Of a DNA stretch of 64,000 nt, positions 13,001 to 25,000 are shown piece after piece; positions within the stretch are counted from its first letter, which is position 1; the number at the start of each line of letters is the position of its first letter. Source of the stretch: Diphasiastrum complanatum (taxonomy: Eukaryota; Streptophyta; Lycopodiopsida; Lycopodiales; Lycopodiaceae); NCBI GenBank assembly GCA_029204225.1, contig CM055100.1, forward strand, positions 17,929,650 to 17,993,649. The letters run 5' to 3'. The translations under genes were made by a program, and so were the position numbers. Below the pieces are notes generated by a model that searched no databases, was not told where the DNA came from, and was given only the letters and a program-made list of their open reading frames with translations.

Positions 13001-16000
13001 CTCACATTATCTTCATGATCAGGGCTATAAATTATCATGATTCTCTCAAGCGTCTTACCTCCTACTTGAGTCGTTTGGTATCTCCATTACAGAGCTTCCC
13101 TCAGGCACTCATCAGTATATCAGACGATTTCTCTATCGAGCATATCTGGAGCGGACCTGGAGTCGACAGTTAGGAGGTAAGCCAGCTTTCTACCGGACCC
13201 ATTTTCTAGAGCTAGATGCAGCAGGGATTCCAGTCTTGCCATGCTACTTGGACTCAGGGCTACTACATTGCCTCATATTCACACTAAGACAGCTCAAGGT
13301 GTCTTCTCACCAGCTAGCTATTGAGATTGGGAGGTTCCACGGTATTCCTAGAGAGGAGCGGATTCGCTAGTTATGCTCTCTAGGTGAGGTGGAGTCTGAG
13401 GAGCATTTTATCTTTAGATGCCCTGTATACTATGAGATCAGAGGGAGAAATCACTGTTTGTTTCGAGACATGCCTACCACTCTACGCTCTCTCATAGCCT
13501 ATGAGGACCCATGATGTGTTGCTCTCACGGTATGAGAGATGTTCATCTTGCGGCAAGATCTATACGGGACATCCCAGCAGTTTACCTCTCAGCCATTGAT
13601 TACTTCTTTCTATACTAGGCTAAGATCACGTGACCCAGTGCCTGAGGATGATGGTGACTATGACGACGACGAGGATGATAGCCGCTTCCCACCATCACTT
13701 TACTGCCCGGATCACCAGACCTCCGACACAGAGACGCACTACACATGCTCATGCTTATGCTCATGCTCATGCTCATTGATGACGCCAGCGGGCTCCAACG
13801 CTTCCTCAAGATGCATCTCGCATTACATCATTTTACAGCATCAGCAGAATCAGATTATAAATAGAAGCATTCTGAATTTTCTATGCATGTATGTATACAG
13901 GGAATCAAAAAAAATTGGTATATACAGCACAGCCTACATTTGCACAAGTATAGATTACAACCATACAATTATCCATACACGGACTCAGATTACAGCTTTC
14001 TTCTCCAAAAGGAGAACACGGGCGGATTCAAAGATAGATGACGATACTCCTATTCCTATACGAGATCGACACCGTGATCAGTGTCATTGTATGGTACCCC
14101 ACAGACCAGATACTTGAACTTCCAGAGGAAGAGCATCCATTATGATACGTCGTTCCAGTCAGCACCAGAGTATGAGACATAGTCATCGTCCGCAAATCAC
14201 TACTGCACCAGATCATCCGGCTTCATCGAGCACATATATTTCATCCTTTTTCAGTCGTCTCAGCTGAGAGAGCAGCAATTTTCTCAGCAGGGACACCCAC
14301 ACACATTGTACCACCTCTCATACTTCATCAGGAGAGTAGAGTAGAGTAGAGATCTCTCTACTAGTTTCTTATATAGTATATGTTTGTTTTATTGGAGACA
14401 TTTATATGCTCCTTAGTGTTTATCATACTTGGATGTACTCACTGGTCTTATATGCCTTTTGGCACTTAAAAGACATTAATAAAGCTTTTTGTCTTTCTTT
14501 CTCTCTCCAGCGATGGTGCTCTGCTTGCGGATCTGCCATCGTTGGTGCCCATCGTTCTGCTGCTCGCAAGTGTGCCCTCCCCCGTCGTGATGGTGATCGC
14601 TGCTCCCATCTTCCAGCGCCATCCGACTTGCTCGCAGATCTGGCCCATCGCTGCTCCCATCTGCCAGCGCCATCCTACTAGCTTGCAGATCTGTCCCTAT
14701 CAGCGCTCAGCACCTGATCGGATCAGACTTCTGCCTGTCGGCCATCGCTGTTTGCTCGCATTTCGGTGCTGGCCTAAGAAACATCTGCCTAAGATGCCTC
14801 GCCGTAAAGGGCTCTTGCCCTCCCTTCCAACGTTGCTTCGTCTTCTTCATCTGCTTCTTCGCAACCAAAAACTTCAACCAAGAGATCAACAAGAATTCGA
14901 AGTCAGCCTGTCCGATACTAATGAGTTTGCTCACTACTCTATTCAGGAGCCAACCATGGTTGAGGAAGCTATGTCATAGGCCGATTTAGATCTCTGGAAA
15001 GAAGCAATGGACAAGGAGTACAACTCACTGCTGAGGAACAATACATGGACTGTAACCAAGCTGCCAGTAGACAGAAAGGTAATCGACTGCAAATGGATCT
15101 TTAAGATCAAACACAAAGCAGACAACAGTATCGAAGGAAAGCTCGACTCGTGGCAAGGGGATTCTCAAAAATTCCCAATATCGACTACTTCGAAACCTTC
15201 AGCCCGGTTGTCAAGCACACTTCCATTCGACTGCTACTATCATATCCAGGTATGATCCACTGGAAAGCTCTTTTCAGAGTAATCAGATATGTACGAGCTA
15301 CCATTGACCTTTGTATCTGGTATGGTGATGTCGATTCATCCGATATCCATGCACTTCATGAATATACAGATGCAAATTGGGCAGGCGATATCGACACCAG
15401 AAGATCGACTTTTGGACTTGTCTTCTTGTTCAATAATGGTCCAATATCATGGAATAGTCGAAAACAAGCCTCCATTGCAATGCCATCAACAGAATCAGAA
15501 TACATTGCAGCCTCTCAAGCTACTAAAGAGGCAAGTTGGTTGAGAAATTTATTGTCTGATATTGGCCTCAAAGAATCTGCTCCAACAATTATTCAGTGAG
15601 ACAATCAGAGTTCTATAACATTATCGATCAATAGATTTCACTCGCAAGCACATCGAGATTAAGTACAACTACATCAAGAGCAAAATACTCAACAAGGAGG
15701 TAAGTCTGAAATTTTGCAAAACCCAGTACTTGGTAGCTGACATATTTACAAAAGGGTTAAATCAGGAAGCACACAAGAATTTTTGTGCTATCTTGAATTT
15801 GAAAATTAAGGCGTTCAAGGATCCAGATTAAGGAGAGGTCTTGGATTTCTATCCTCTCCATCCCTATCTCTCTGCTAATCTAGATCCATTCACTTGCTAC
15901 TTGTAAGTACTTGTACAGTCATTACTTTTGCAGAAATACAAAAGAATCGGTGACAGTGTCTCTTCGATTGTTCGGACACCTTGGACTATTCGGTCATCCC

Positions 16001-19000
16001 TGATTATTCGGCCATCTTTGATTGTTCAGCCATCTTCAATTGTTCGACCATCTCGAACCATCTGACCATATTCAATTCTTCGGTCATCCTTGAACAATCG
16101 GCCATAATTCGACTATCAGCGGATCAACAAGTACATTGAATGACGACCGGACATAATCTCTAACAAAATCAGATACTGTCCGAAGGCAACTGCCAACAGC
16201 ACGTAGTGCCTTAACCCTAATTGTAAAGTACAGATTATGCATTCTTTTAATTAGTTAGCCATGTGTATATATCCAGCAACTTATCAGTTGCTCGGTTAGA
16301 CAAGAAGAGGTCGTTTAGCTCAATAATCTGTCTATTTGATCAATCGAACATCCAGAGTGCAATTGTTTTGTTCTTTCTCTCTGTTATAGGAAGAACACGA
16401 CTCTGACTGCATTCAGACTATATCTATTCACGGATCAATGTTGCAGTAATTTAGGTCGTGTTCGAATAATCTAATTGTTTTAGGAAGAACACGACTCTGA
16501 CTGCATTCAGACTGTATCTATTCGCGACTGAATAATCAATGTTCCAGTAATCTAGGTCGTGTATATTGTGATTGAATGCTCATTCTACTCATGTTCAGAT
16601 TCTTTCTTGCTTGTAGATAAACTTATTCGTAGATTAGATTGTCTTCTATGACTAATAGTCTGAGTCGATTGTGACGCTCTAATCACCGCACTTAATACGC
16701 TTCCGCAAAGCTAAATCTAAAATCAATCTAATTCGTGCATGGCTATGGAATCGATTGTATTGATCCAGTGACTTCGAAGCTATGATCAAGTAGGGCAGAC
16801 TTCGAACTATCGAAGTCGGTCTGAATACGATAGACGTAGTTGCATGCACCGAGGATACCTCGCATGCCTCTCTCTGTCGCGACGTTCGCGCGCAGCGCCA
16901 GACAAGCGAGATACATATCCCAACACTTAGTATTTCGACCTGTCAATTTGGATTCAAGCAAATGATGCAAGTGAAAATTTTAATCAGGATCAAATGTGCA
17001 CACTGTTCAGTAAAGAGTAAGTTTTTTGTGGGCACAAAATTGACCATATTTTCCAAATAGATTCCATTCCATAGCATGATTTTTAGTCACCTTCAAGTCT
17101 TTTGTCCACACAAGAGTCCCATCTCAAGTTATGTAATAGTTCTATCCCAAGGTATTTGCACTCTTTGGATACTTCCACGTGTTCCTCTTCCTATAGAGTA
17201 GAGGATCTTCTATCTTCTTTGATTAAAAAAGCATTACCTTAGTTTACTAAGGTTTACCATTAGACCAAAATTTTTACAAAGCTTTTATAGAACATTGAGG
17301 TGAATAACATCTCTTTGTAAACATGCTACACCGCTTGAACCATGTCCACTTGTTGATCAAGTCTGCTTGGGCCCCTTTTCTCTATTCTTCATTATATTGG
17401 CACTACGTTATATACTTCAGGATTTGAGGCCACTCTTACTTTTTACATTATTGAGATATTGTTGAATAGGACTTGGACCTTGGTATTTGGTCTTTAAAAG
17501 CTACTTGAAGGTCATAGTTGGTCACTAGTAGTTTGTCACAGCCATAACCCTAATTGGGCTCCACACCAATATAAACAGATTAATGCACGTCCGTGTCTGG
17601 TAGGCAAGTATTCAAAGAGTAGTCTATTAGCACAGCTCCAGGGTTAGCATAAGCATAAATCAGACTTATGCGGTTCCCATCATTAATTGAGCAATGTACT
17701 TCATTAGCACTTCAGCTTTACATTATTCTACAGTCATTTGATGAGCATGATTGCATTCTTCTATACATTTCTATGAATGTTGTGTGAAATAGTCCATAAG
17801 AAGCATTCTTTGGGTTCGCTTTAGCTTCCAATACAATAATGTTTCCAAGTTTGGCATCTCCATAACCACAAAGTGTCATTTTTCTGCTATTATAAGTACT
17901 GTCTTTCTTCTCTTGTGTTCACTAGCAACTAAGCGGCCTTTTTATCTCGTGTGGCAGCCTATTTCGGAAGCAACTCACCAAGGTGACTAACCATTTTCAC
18001 TGGTAGCTTTAGTGTTTCCACGAACTGCAGTTCGTTGGCAAACGAACCACGATTCGTCAATGAATTGATCAGGTCCGTTCGAATCGGAAAGAATCAGACC
18101 CCAAAAAAAAAACGATTCTTTGATTGTGACATCAATGATTTTGTCTTGGCTAATGTTCTGATATGTATTTAGAAAAACCCCCCCCCAAAAAAAATGGTTC
18201 TTTGATTTTGAACGATTCTTTGATTGTGATATCAACGTTCCAATGTTCTGATTTGTATTCAAATGTTTACCTAGTGTATTGTGTGATGGATGTTTGATGA
18301 TGGATCATGAATAAACCATAAATTACAATGTTCAGTGGAAGTTGGAGCATGCAATCTAGTTTGTGAAGTTTGAAATGTGTCCATTCAACATTGTAATATA
18401 GTTTCAGGCTTCAGCTTTCTACCAGCAACAGTGAACTTTGGAATATATGTTTTCAATAGCAATCTAACATCTAAAAGATTTCAAACACATTGTAGTACAT
18501 ATTACATAAGATATTTTTTAGCATTATATATCTAAAAAATGCAACCAAAAAAAATAAAAATTTGCCAACTCTTTCCGATTCTTCTGGAAGGGACCCGGTT
18601 CAAAACCACGATTCATGCCGATTCATCAATTCTGAAAAGGTCAATTCTGAACCGGGTGGAAACACTACATAGCTGATCAAGCTAGGGTACAGCTTTGATT
18701 GTGCCATCTGTTTTATACCATCTAGAGTTGGCGTGTTGACAAATTCAGTCAGTCTGAAATAACATATTTATATAGGCTGCTACATGCCACAGCTTCTTGA
18801 GGGTTTGCTACGGGTACATAGGTATTTCACACTGTATCCCTAGTATCAAGATGTGGGTATAGCATGCACACGAGAGTTATGAACAAACCTTACAAAAACA
18901 GCAGAAATCTCCAGTCTCGAACAGGACTGCTGGCTGACTGCTATTAGAAGCTTTGCCTCAAACTACATGGAGAGAAATTTGTTGGAGTAAGGTTGTGACA

Positions 19001-22000
19001 TGGCATTGGTATTGTTACAGCAAAGAAGTTAACCCTTGCTGTTGCAGCATAAGCTATAAAGCTATGCAAGTTGTATTGAGAGACTCGTATTGAGTTCCCT
19101 TATTTGCATGAATGTCATTAAAGCCAGGTCAACTTGCTTATGTATAACTTGGTAAAAGTTGATACCATTCATCTTCAGTCGCATGCCCTGATCATTTCCA
19201 AGCACACTTTGAAAGACAACATCCATGTGTTTCAAGTTCTTCGGCACTGTTCTCATGAATCCAAACTTTAAAAGAATGATGACCAAGCAAAAATTAGATT
19301 GAGCTTAAGATCAGCAGCAGTTAAGAGACAGGCATTGTCAGATTTCTTTTTCAAGGTGAAACCAGAAAATCTATCATTCCATAAGATAGGATGTTTTCAG
19401 CACAATCTTCTCTGGTTAAGTGATTGTCACCATCTTCTATACACATTTATGTAAAGAACACCTGGAGTGGGATGGAAACAGCTGCTAAAATTGGTGATTC
19501 AGCAAGGCTAAAAAATCTTGCATCGCAAATTCCAAAAGACCATGTAACTTCATTGTATTTTCAATCTGATGACACGGCCGACTGTAACTTGAGTAGACCT
19601 TGATAGAAACCTACAATCTGAGTCAACTTATTGTTCTATCTTAACCAGCACACATAACAAAGTGGTCCTCATGTAGATATAACCAGCTCATTGCCCACAA
19701 GAATGAGAGATTAAATGAGCAAACCTCTGTCTTTAGATTTACGCCGTACATGCAATATACATTTTTTATCGGTGGCCTTTCCCATGGAGTTAATGGATTC
19801 AACACAGGATCATCAAGATAGTACCTGCAGCAAGGCAACTCAAAGATATGTTATCACCTTTACTCAAAGTAAACAGCCGCTCTATTTCAAAAAAAAAACA
19901 TGTTTTTAATCAGATATAGAAGTAATCCCATAAATAGGGAAAGACAAATTCTCAATTCTGGACAAGCCCAAAGGATAAGCAAACAAGTTGCAGCTAGGGA
20001 AAGTGGACTAGTGGAGTTGAAGTTTGAAATCTGGCAGACTCTTCATACTCATAGCAGAAGGAATACAAAGAAAAGTGAACATTGAGAAGATTTAGGAATC
20101 AAATTTCTTAAAAAAAACTGGTTCTATCTCTTCGGGGGGAAAATACAGCAGTAAATGTGCAGTGAACATTCTTTGAGAATAATCTGACTATGAGTACTCA
20201 CTTCTTAAGTTGGTGAAGACTCCTCCTGCTGTCTGGATCAAACTCACCGATCTCATGAAATAGTGAGCCATCTGCAACTCTATGAGCTGGAAACGTGCGT
20301 TGAACAGGAATACTGCAATCAGAAACAGCTGCAATAGCCTCGGCTTCAAAGGAAACTCCAGGATAAGAGATGCCTGCTCAATAGAAACTCTGATTGGTCG
20401 GCTTTTTTTTTATAGAGCCTTCAAACACTTCTCAGATGGTGCATATTGCCATCTAGAAGATGCTAACACAGCTATTAATCTGTCACAGAAATTTGAGGAA
20501 AGATAAGAGCATGCTAACATAGGAAATAGTGAAACGCATCACTTTTCAGAGCTTACCAGGCATCAAAGGCATTTCAACTTTGACAACATCTACAGGCCAG
20601 TCATAAGGAATGGTCGCATTGATATTCTCCTTGCATGTCATCTGACTCTCTTGTCCAGTACTATAATACTTTTCAGTTCCATAACAATCCTTTGAGAAGG
20701 GTAGCATCCACAAGCTTGAGCTGAAAGAATTGCTCATGATTCGTGCAGTACCCTGTTGCAGTATTCTCCACTATATGTGATTGGTGTCATTGTTTGAAGA
20801 ATGACTCAAGCAGTTAGCGTGTTGGTTACATTTCAGAGGCAGTACAGCTTTTTGTAAATAAAAACCGGAATGGTCTGTCTTTCCTTTGAAACTCATCACC
20901 TCATATCATGCCATATCCAAATCCATCTCAGAAAGAATGATGATCAGACATTCCTCGAAATGTTGACTTTGAACTTTAAACAAAGAACAAGTCAAGAACA
21001 GAATGTACCTCGGAAATAGGTAGTCCAAAAGTGACTCCAGACAGTGTAGATTTTACAGTCTCCACTGCTCCAAGGAGAGGAGCCCCTTCACAACAAAAGA
21101 AAAAGTTTCAACATAATATGCAGTTAACTTGAAAGCCATCTCGTGTGAAACAAGTGAACACCTCAAACAAACTTACACCAAGAGAAAGTAAGACAAACCA
21201 ACAGCATAGTAGGCATATATGTGATCGTCAATCCATCTCTGATAAACTTCTGAAGATGTCTCTTTCTTCAACCACTCCAAAAAGTATCGAAATACATTGT
21301 TGCCCATGGAGTGTGCAAATACTAACGATGGACTCCCTCGAAGCTTTAGCACTGTTTCAAAAGTTATCCTGAATGATAGCCAAAAGCAATATGCATCATC
21401 AATAACATGCATTATAGAAAACATAAATTTATCAGAATAGAAGTTCCCCTTGTAAAGAACTGATATTTGTCCATGCAATGCATAAGAAACGCCAAGTGAA
21501 GATCCTATTGCATGCACCAAAAGGACTATTGTGGAACCAAACCACCCAACACTAGAACCAAAGAGTCAAACCCCGATCAGCTTCTCCCCCAAGCCACGGT
21601 GACTGAATACAAGAAAGGAGAGGATTCCGACAATCGGAAACTGAAACCAGGTTGTGGAGATGGGAGAGTTCCTACATGTTATATAAACTCCAAAAGCCTA
21701 CAAAATATTCCACATCAGATGCCAAGTCTCAACCAATTGCTTTTGATCTCCTTTACATGCACTAAAAGGAGTCAATCACCATACACTAGCTCCATAGGTC
21801 CTATTTAGAGCATCTGGGCACTCACAAGGTTATTAATTACATTTCTGGCCTAGTCCGGGAATGGTGAGGCGTAAGTAATAAACTCGTACACTGGTACACT
21901 GGAATACCGAATCCAAGTCTAGGATTATGCCGAATTCTATATAAAGGACGTGGACGTAACACAATGAGTCGTTCAAACCAAGTGGAGGCTCCAATTATAG

Positions 22001-25000
22001 GCTTATAAATGAAATTTGCCACCTCCTTGGGATTTGGGTCCCATTTGTGATTACTTGAAGTTAGAACCATATGGTTTGAACACAGGAAACCCGCCACCTA
22101 TTTCTAACGTGTGTATTCACTTCATAGATGTGTTGCATTCTAGAACGTAGAGTTCCAATCACGTTCTGTAACGCTCATTCCAGAGCGCTCTGGAACATTT
22201 GTTCCGGAGCATTCCGGAACCTTTTTTTTTTCCCGGGTTTTTTTTGTAAATTTATTCAGGTGTCTTAGAAAAGGAAGAGTCATAAAAAGGCATCTAAAAA
22301 CACATTTAAATACCTTGTATCAGGTATCATATTCTAAGCACTTACCCTATTCATAGAAGTAGTAATTCACGTGAAGTTAACATCCTTTTGAAGAATAACT
22401 TCACACTGGAAGGAATCATGTGAAATCAATCTGATGTTTTGTGTTCGAGAAATTTCTGAGTAAGGATACAATTGAATGAGAAATAAGTTTTAAAGGCTTC
22501 CTGATCTTGTAAATAGTGAGATACCACATTGGGATCTAGATCAATACCTCAAAATTTCACAAAATACCCAAAAAAATAACCAATGGTTTCGAGTGTTAGC
22601 TTTACCTTGGAAGTAAATGCTAATCATCGGTATTTAGATCATTATCACACAAGAAGTTCCCTTTGGCAATTATTGATGTCCCATACCACCAGCCCTTTGT
22701 GAAATTTTTTGTTTCTACATCTATTTACCAAAGATTCATAATTATTCAACTAGCTGCTCTATACCTAATATAGAACACATTTACAACCAATTTTTGGAGA
22801 TACAACCTTTTGATACTATTACAGCTTTTACTCTCCATCCCGGTTGTTTACTGTTTTTACTTACAAATGTACTTCTTGTAAATACAAAAATGGCTGTCAT
22901 TGGCCCGTGGTGACCTTTGTAACCGAAATGTTTGAAATCAGTTCGTAATGGGATGGCACCTGTAACTGAATGATCGATGCTTTTTATCGATTTTCACAAT
23001 TTGGTCCATAATGAACGAATTTCGAAAATCTCCTAGTTTCGTAAATTTTTTTTGATTGATCCGTAAAAGTTCAATATTGTTCTAAATCAGTCTGATATTG
23101 ATTAAACGGAAAAAGTTTAGAAAAAGTGAATGGATTCATCCGAATGATGTGCAAAAGACATGTTTTCGGACGAGATTCGGTCATTATGAATTCCTTGTGC
23201 TTCCTTTTGGGTTGACGAATGCACCTGCGACATTTCAACAGATGATGAACGATATATTTCGTCCATATCTAGGTCAATGCGTAGTTGTATTTCTAGACGA
23301 TATTATCATCTACAGTAGAACTCTTAAGGAACATTTGAATTATCTTAAGACTATCTTGAGAATTTTCAGAAGAGAGAAATTATATGCTAAAGAATCTAAA
23401 TGTGAATTCTTTAAGCATGAGTTAGTGTATCTCGGTCATAAGATCACTCCGGATGGGTTGAAGATAGACGAGAGTAAGGTCAAGTTAGTGCTTGAGTGGC
23501 CGATACCGAAGACGGTTAGAGAAGTTAAATCTATTTTCGGTTTTATTGTTTTCTTTCGTAAGTCGATTGAAGATTAGGCAAAGGTAGCAGTGCCTCTAAA
23601 TAATCTGATTAATTAGGCAAAGGTAGCAGTGCCTCTAAATAATCTGACTAAAGGCAGAGTTAATAAGAAAAAGAAGAGATGTCAACCTAGTCCGCCTATT
23701 GAATGGAATGAAGAACTGAATCAATGTTTTGAGAAACTCAAAACAATCTGAGGGGTCATAAAGCTTGCTGGGTTGAGCTTATGCAGGAATTTGATCATGA
23801 GATCTGATATGTCAAGGGGCAAGAAATGTTGCAAGTGGCACGTGATAGTATCCGTAGTGCTCAGGATAGAACTAAGCACTGTGCTGATCTTAAGAGGTCT
23901 CCCAGAGATTTTAAAGTTGATGACTAGGTATATCTTAGAATTCCAAATGATTCGAAGACTATTCGTACGGGTAAGCATGATAAGTTGTCTACTAGATATT
24001 GTGGACCGTTTCGGATTATAAGGAAAATTGGTTTTTTAGCTTACGAATTTGATCTCTCCCTTACTGTTGTGCTTAGACCTTCATTTTTGTTGCATGCTAG
24101 GATTGTTTTGGGTTGCATTCATTTTTTGCTTCTAATTTTTTGTACAATGGGTGGGTTTTTCAATCTAATGAGATTTTTGGCTTCCTCCCTTCAAATAGTT
24201 GAAGGTCATTTCAAGTTTTGCTCAAATCAGGTTCCAAGGAAAAAAAGAGGGCTAAAGGTTCCAGCTATTCTAGTTTCCAACACTTTGCAATATTTGTCTC
24301 TCAATGTCCACACGAGTACTAGCGTGTAGACTTTTGTGGTTGCTTCATAGTTGTGTGCATTGGTTCTTCCGTTGTGGAGTAAATGGTTTGATACTTAGTT
24401 GCAGCCTTAGTACTTGTGTGTGTCTCCTCTATTTAGTACAGTTGAGAGCATGCCTTCATTTGGAGATGAGCGCTTTCTTTTTTATTAAGTGCATGCTACT
24501 GTACATTGTGAGAATAATGGATGGAGAGGAATTGGCTTCTTATTAGAGAATGGGTGAGAGCCTTCTAACAAGTTCTGGGCCCACACAACCATAGTGAACT
24601 AGAAGCGAGAGTTCTTGTTGTAGGGAAGTAGATCTACCGCAACCATTGTGAGCTTGAGATGAGCGTTCTTGCTCTAGTGAAAATAGCTTTTGGGACATTC
24701 GAATCGAGGAAATTTTAATTCCTTTGAAGCCAAGAGATCTGAGAAAATCCTAACAATATTTAGAATTTCAATTCAAAAAGTCGCAGAAGTGAGGAAATTT
24801 TGAGAGATCACGTAGAATCAAAAGTTGAATCCAGAATCGTTTCGAATTGATTTGGATACATTCAAAAACAAAAGAATTGAGATTTGTTGGAACTGTAAGG
24901 AAGTGGATCAAGAAGGAACGATTTCTCAAGGGGCTGGGTTGAGAAATCAACAGAGGGCATGGGATCAAGCAAATAGTGGTTGAAGTGGAGGCTGCAAAGT

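Larger units (their letters stand above)
12205..13640 (+). pseudogene. LINE segment B, 3' part: RT palm remainder and C-terminal domain
   Basis: It continues with [13 protein letters not shown] and [19 protein letters not shown], where the catalytic box (normally YADD) reads YVDN. Then come [58 protein letters not shown], a zinc-finger-like [20 protein letters not shown] and [18 protein letters not shown]. Stops and frame shifts are frequent, including TGA after RWGLGV. The element is inactive. Confidence 0.85.

Noticed and set aside
13539-14117. 192-codon frame with an acidic run and Cys-Ser repeats
   Set aside because: The first part is the LINE C-terminus and the rest is its low-complexity 3' region; not a separate gene.
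19062-19286. Minus-strand 74-codon frame near PSAT exon 8
   Set aside because: It does not match any PSAT block and has no recognisable domain.
19490-19615. Alternative PSAT C-terminus read through after exon 8
   Set aside because: About 40 codons with no similarity to PSAT, whereas exon 9 at 606-703 matches in sequence and phase.
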